Assembly: GCF_000013625.1 (NCBI RefSeq)
Contig: NC_009659.1
Location: 3,286,001-3,350,000, forward strand
Source of the DNA: Janthinobacterium sp. Marseille
Lineage (GTDB): Bacteria > Pseudomonadota > Gammaproteobacteria > Burkholderiales > Burkholderiaceae_D
Length of the DNA: 64,000 nucleotides
Reading direction: 5' to 3'
Shown here: in pieces, positions 61,620 through 64,000 of the stretch
Layout: every line of letters begins with the position of its first letter
Position numbering within the stretch: the first letter of the stretch is position 1
Translations under genes and position numbers: made by a program
The notes under the pieces: model-generated
Database searches by the model: none
What the model saw: only the letters and a program-made list of their open reading frames with translations
Told to the model about the DNA's origin: nothing

Positions 61620-62987
61620 ATGCTCGACAATCTTACCCAACGCTTAGCCAAAGCCGTCAAAACCATGCGCGGAGAAGCGCGCCTGACGGAAACCAATACT
61701 GCAGAAATGCTGCGCGAAGTTCGTCTGGCCCTGCTCGAAGCCGACGTTGCCCTGCCCGCCGTGCGCGAATTTATCAGCCGCGTCAAAGAAAAGGCGATGG
61801 GCGAAGATGTCGTCGGCTCGCTGACACCGGGCCAGGCACTGGTCGGCGTCGTCCAGCGCGAACTGGCTGCCATCATGGGTGCCGATCTCGGCCCGGAAGC
61901 ATCGCAACTGAATTTCGCGACCCAGCCGCCGGCAATCATCCTGATGGCGGGCCTGCAAGGTGCAGGTAAAACCACTACCGTCGGTAAACTGGCCAAATAC
62001 CTGCGCGAGCAAAAGAAGAAAAAAGTCCTGACCGTTTCCGCCGACGTCTATCGTCCGGCCGCGATTGGCCAGCTTGAAACCGTCACCGCCCAGGTCGGCG
62101 CTGACTTTTTTCCGTCGCAAGCGACTGACAAGCCGGTCGACATCGCACTGGCAGCGCTGGACTATGCGAAACGCCATTACCACGATGTATTGATCATCGA
62201 TACTGCCGGTCGCCTCGGCATCGACGAAGCGATGATGCATGAAATCAAAGCCCTGCATGCAGCAGTCAAACCGATCGAAACCCTGTTCGTGGTCGATGCG
62301 ATGCTGGGGCAGGATGCGATCAATACCGCCAAAGCCTTTAGCGATGCTTTGCCGCTGACCGGTATCGTGCTGACCAAGCTGGACGGTGATTCACGTGGCG
62401 GTGCCGCCCTGTCAGTACGCCATATCACCGGCAAACCGATCAAATTCGCCGGTGTCGCGGAAAAACTCGATGGCCTGGAAGCCTTCGATCCGGCCCGTAT
62501 GGCCGACCGTATCCTTGGTATGGGCGACATCCTGGCGCTGGTGGAAGAAGCGCGCAAGGGCGTCGACATGGAAGCCGCGCAAGGCCTGGCGCAAAAGATC
62601 AAGGTCGGCGGCAAATTCGATTTGAACGACTTCAAATCACAATTGGCGCAAATGAAAAAAATGGGCGGCATGTCCAACCTGATGGATAAATTGCCGGCGC
62701 AACTGCAGCAAGCCGCCAGCGGCGCCAATATGGGTATGGCCGACAAGCAAGTTATCCGGATGGAAGGCATCATCAATTCGATGACGCCGCAAGAGCGCGC
62801 CAAACCGGAATTGATCAAGGCTTCGCGCAAGCGCCGCATTGCTACCGGTGCCGGTGTCCAGGTGCAGGAAGTCAATCGCATGCTGGCGCAATTCGATCAA
62901 ATGCAAACCATGATGAAGAAGCTCAAGGGCGGCAATATGATGAAAATGATGCGCGGTATGAAGGGAATGCTGCCCGGCATGCGCTGA
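61620..62987 (+). CDS. ffh: Signal recognition particle protein Ffh
   Basis: A 455-residue GTPase that binds 4.5S RNA and signal sequences and targets nascent membrane proteins to FtsY. The N-domain starts MLDNLTQRLAKAVKTMRGEARL. The G-domain has G1 GLQGAGKTTT, IIDTAGRLGIDE (G3) and TKLDGDSRGGAAL (G4). The methionine-rich M-domain ends MKKLKGGNMMKMMRGMKGM. Length matches the family. It is a single-gene unit with a strong terminator immediately after. Confidence 0.98.
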   Translation: MLDNLTQRLAKAVKTMRGEARLTETNTAEMLREVRLALLEADVALPAVREFISRVKEKAMGEDVVGSLTPGQALVGVVQRELAAIMGADLGPEASQLNFATQPPAIILMAGLQGAGKTTTVGKLAKYLREQKKKKVLTVSADVYRPAAIGQLETVTAQVGADFFPSQATDKPVDIALAALDYAKRHYHDVLIIDTAGRLGIDEAMMHEIKALHAAVKPIETLFVVDAMLGQDAINTAKAFSDALPLTGIVLTKLDGDSRGGAALSVRHITGKPIKFAGVAEKLDGLEAFDPARMADRILGMGDILALVEEARKGVDMEAAQGLAQKIKVGGKFDLNDFKSQLAQMKKMGGMSNLMDKLPAQLQQAASGANMGMADKQVIRMEGIINSMTPQERAKPELIKASRKRRIATGAGVQVQEVNRMLAQFDQMQTMMKKLKGGNMMKMMRGMKGMLPGMR

Positions 62988-63004
62988 TTTTGCCCCTGTT
63001 CATA

Positions 63005-63037
63005 GAGAAAGCCCGGCTCGCGAGACCGGGCTTTTTC
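63005..63037 (+). terminator. Rho-independent terminator of ffh
   Basis: aagcccgg and ccgggctt form the stem (loop ctcgcgaga), followed by tttttctta, about 20 bases after the ffh stop. Confidence 0.93.
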
Positions 63038-63042
63038 TTATT

Positions 63043-63346
63043 CTGGCGACCTGACTTCCCTGACTTTTCAGTGGCACGCACAAAAACCGGGCGGATTCGC
63101 CACCGTTTTCCAGCCGTCGGCGCTGCAAAAATCCGCCGTTTTTTCGACGCATGAACAGATGAAAAAACTGCGCCGCCGAATCGAATAAACCATTCGCGCT
63201 TCCAGCCTTGCGCCATACGTGGCTTGCAGCCTACAAATACAGAGGGAAACGCATAAAAAACACTTGCGTAGCAAGAAAAACCACACCACTATTGACGGTG
63301 CGTGAATTGGCGCAATTTCCCAACACAATGTGAAGGAGGTTTGAAG
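63043..63346. other. Intergenic region before the H1-like/SWIB gene
   Basis: About 300 bases, AT-rich toward the downstream gene. It must hold that gene's promoter, but no clear -35/-10 pair was found. No protein, RNA gene or repeat was recognised. Confidence 0.4.
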
Positions 63347-63787
63347 ATGGCAACAGCCAAAAAACCAGCGGCCACTAAACCGGCCGCCAAGAAACCAGCT
63401 GCGAAAAAACCCGTAGCGAAAAAAGCAGCACCAGCAAAAAAAGCAGCGCCGGCCAAGAAAGCCGCTCCTGCTAAAAAAGTAGCTGCTAAAAAACCAGCAG
63501 CGAAAAAAGTTGCAGCGAAAAAGCCAGCGACCGCACGCAAGCCTAACGCCGCATTCATGAAACCAGTAACACCGTCCGCAGTTCTAGCCGCTGTTATCGG
63601 TGCATCGCCAGCACCACGCACTGAAGTAACGAAAAAAGTGTGGGAATACATCAAGAAGTTCAAGCTGCAAAATGAAGCCAACAAACGCATGATCGATGCG
63701 GATGAAAAGCTGAAAGCTGTTTTTGGCGGCAAAAAACAAGTGTCCATGTTTGAGATGACCAAACTCATCTCGGGTCACCTGAAATAA
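63347..63787 (+). CDS. Histone H1-like tail fused to a SWIB/MDM2 domain
   Basis: A 146-residue basic protein in two parts. Residues 1-65 are Lys/Ala/Pro repeats ([20 protein letters not shown] type), like the H1-like protein at 50695-51330. Residues about 66-146 form a SWIB/MDM2 domain (TPSAVLAAVIGASPAPRTEV, VWEYIKKFKLQ, DEKLKAVFGGK, MFEMTKLISGHL), a fold shared with eukaryotic SWI/SNF subunits and with chlamydial proteins. It starts after an aaggagg site, and a terminator follows its stop. The likely role is in nucleoid organisation or transcription, inferred from the domain pair. Confidence 0.92.
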   Translation: MATAKKPAATKPAAKKPAAKKPVAKKAAPAKKAAPAKKAAPAKKVAAKKPAAKKVAAKKPATARKPNAAFMKPVTPSAVLAAVIGASPAPRTEVTKKVWEYIKKFKLQNEANKRMIDADEKLKAVFGGKKQVSMFEMTKLISGHLK

Positions 63788-63807
63788 TTTTGTCTCTGTG
63801 CCAAACA

Positions 63808-63837
63808 TAAACGCCCGCATCGCGCGGGCGTTTTTGT
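63808..63837 (+). terminator. Rho-independent terminator of the H1-like/SWIB gene
   Basis: aaacgcccgc and gcgggcgttt form the stem with a short loop, followed by a T-run. The A-rich left side could also serve the convergent lytic transglycosylase gene. Confidence 0.92.
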
Positions 63838-63864
63838 ATCTGCTGTCCGACTATCGCTAATCGC

Positions 63865-64000
63865 TTACTTGCGCTCCGGGCCCCGTTCGGCGACAACACT
63901 GCTGACCGGTTCGCGCTGATGTTCCCATTTCTTCCACGCCGCCAGTACTGCATTCGGATACTCCGGACGCCCACGGCTGCCGTTATAACGACCTAAAGCC
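63865..64000 (-). CDS. Lytic transglycosylase, C-terminal end only
   Basis: The last 44 codons of a minus-strand gene running off the window. The visible sequence ALGRYNGSRGRPEYPNAVL followed by AAWKKW is the end of an SLT-type lytic transglycosylase domain as found in beta-proteobacteria near ffh. The final 20 residues (EHQREPVSSVVAERGPERK) are a polar tail. The catalytic glutamate and signal peptide lie outside the window. Such enzymes cleave peptidoglycan glycan strands to 1,6-anhydro products, the substrates fed to AmpD. Confidence 0.8.
   Translation of the reverse strand, partial: ALGRYNGSRGRPEYPNAVLAAWKKWEHQREPVSSVVAERGPERK

Noticed and set aside
1..64000. Mobile elements, prophage, tRNA or rRNA genes
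   Set aside because: No transposase, integrase, terminal inverted repeats, tRNA-like cloverleaf or rRNA core was seen on either strand by eye; short tRNAs could only be excluded with a dedicated search.

Overview
The window is a stretch of ordinary bacterial chromosome with moderate GC, densely coding on both strands. No phage, transposase, integron, CRISPR array, rRNA or tRNA gene was seen. Gene content and order point to a betaproteobacterium of the Burkholderiales, most likely Oxalobacteraceae (Herminiimonas/Janthinobacterium-like). Supporting neighbourhoods are aroQ-accB-accC-prmA, rnb-tonB-aroE-mtgA, ccsA-pilS-pilR-ampD, yqgE-ruvX-pyrR-pyrB-pyrX-plsC, and lysine/alanine-rich histone H1-like proteins. 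The family placement is an inference from protein resemblance and gene order, not from a search.

Layout. 1-2.1 kb: 5' end of uppP, a YkgJ-type cysteine-cluster protein, a PCMT-family methyltransferase and a rhodanese. 2.1-10.3 kb: an efflux island with a TolC-type outer membrane protein, a TetR repressor, and a divergent three-gene RND pump (membrane fusion lipoprotein, AcrB-type permease, OprM-type outer membrane lipoprotein) behind an AcrR-like operator. 10.3-11.8 kb: three small accessory genes. 11.8-16.5 kb: waaA, a phosphomannomutase/phosphoglucomutase, apaH and plsC. 16.6-20.4 kb: pyrimidine cluster yqgE-ruvX-pyrR-pyrB-pyrX, where the dihydroorotase-like protein has lost its HxH metal motif. 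20.5-22 kb: photolyase. 22-31.7 kb: the type IV pilus chemosensory operon pilG-pilH-pilI-pilJ-chpA. 31.8-34.3 kb: rubredoxin, a degenerate ThiD-like kinase and hemL. 34.3-43 kb: corA (with a long leader region), mtgA, aroE, tonB, an RNase II-family exonuclease, ubiC, a YqiA-like esterase and mpl. 43-50 kb: a nucleotidyltransferase-like protein, a TlpA-type thioredoxin, aroQ, accBC, prmA, a DUF3426 zinc-ribbon membrane protein and a PfkB kinase. 50-51.3 kb: YggT and a histone H1-like protein built on 78-bp tandem repeats. 51.8-56.4 kb: nrdB and nrdA, with paired NrdR-box-like palindromes upstream of nrdA. 56.4-61.3 kb: ampD, pilR, pilS, a PP0621-type protein and a CcsA/YpjD-type membrane protein. 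61.6-64 kb: ffh, an H1-like/SWIB fusion protein and the 3' end of a lytic transglycosylase gene.

How the genes work together. Much of the window serves the envelope: lipid carrier recycling, Kdo transfer, peptidoglycan polymerisation and recycling, phospholipid and fatty acid synthesis, TonB and efflux. Two regulatory systems for type IV pili sit about 25 kb apart: the Pil-Chp chemosensory array and PilSR. Deoxynucleotide supply and pyrimidine synthesis form a second theme.

No wholly new multi-gene system was identified. The best leads are the corA leader region, the PyrX and ThiD-like proteins that have lost catalytic residues, the long intercistronic hairpins, and the two histone-like proteins.
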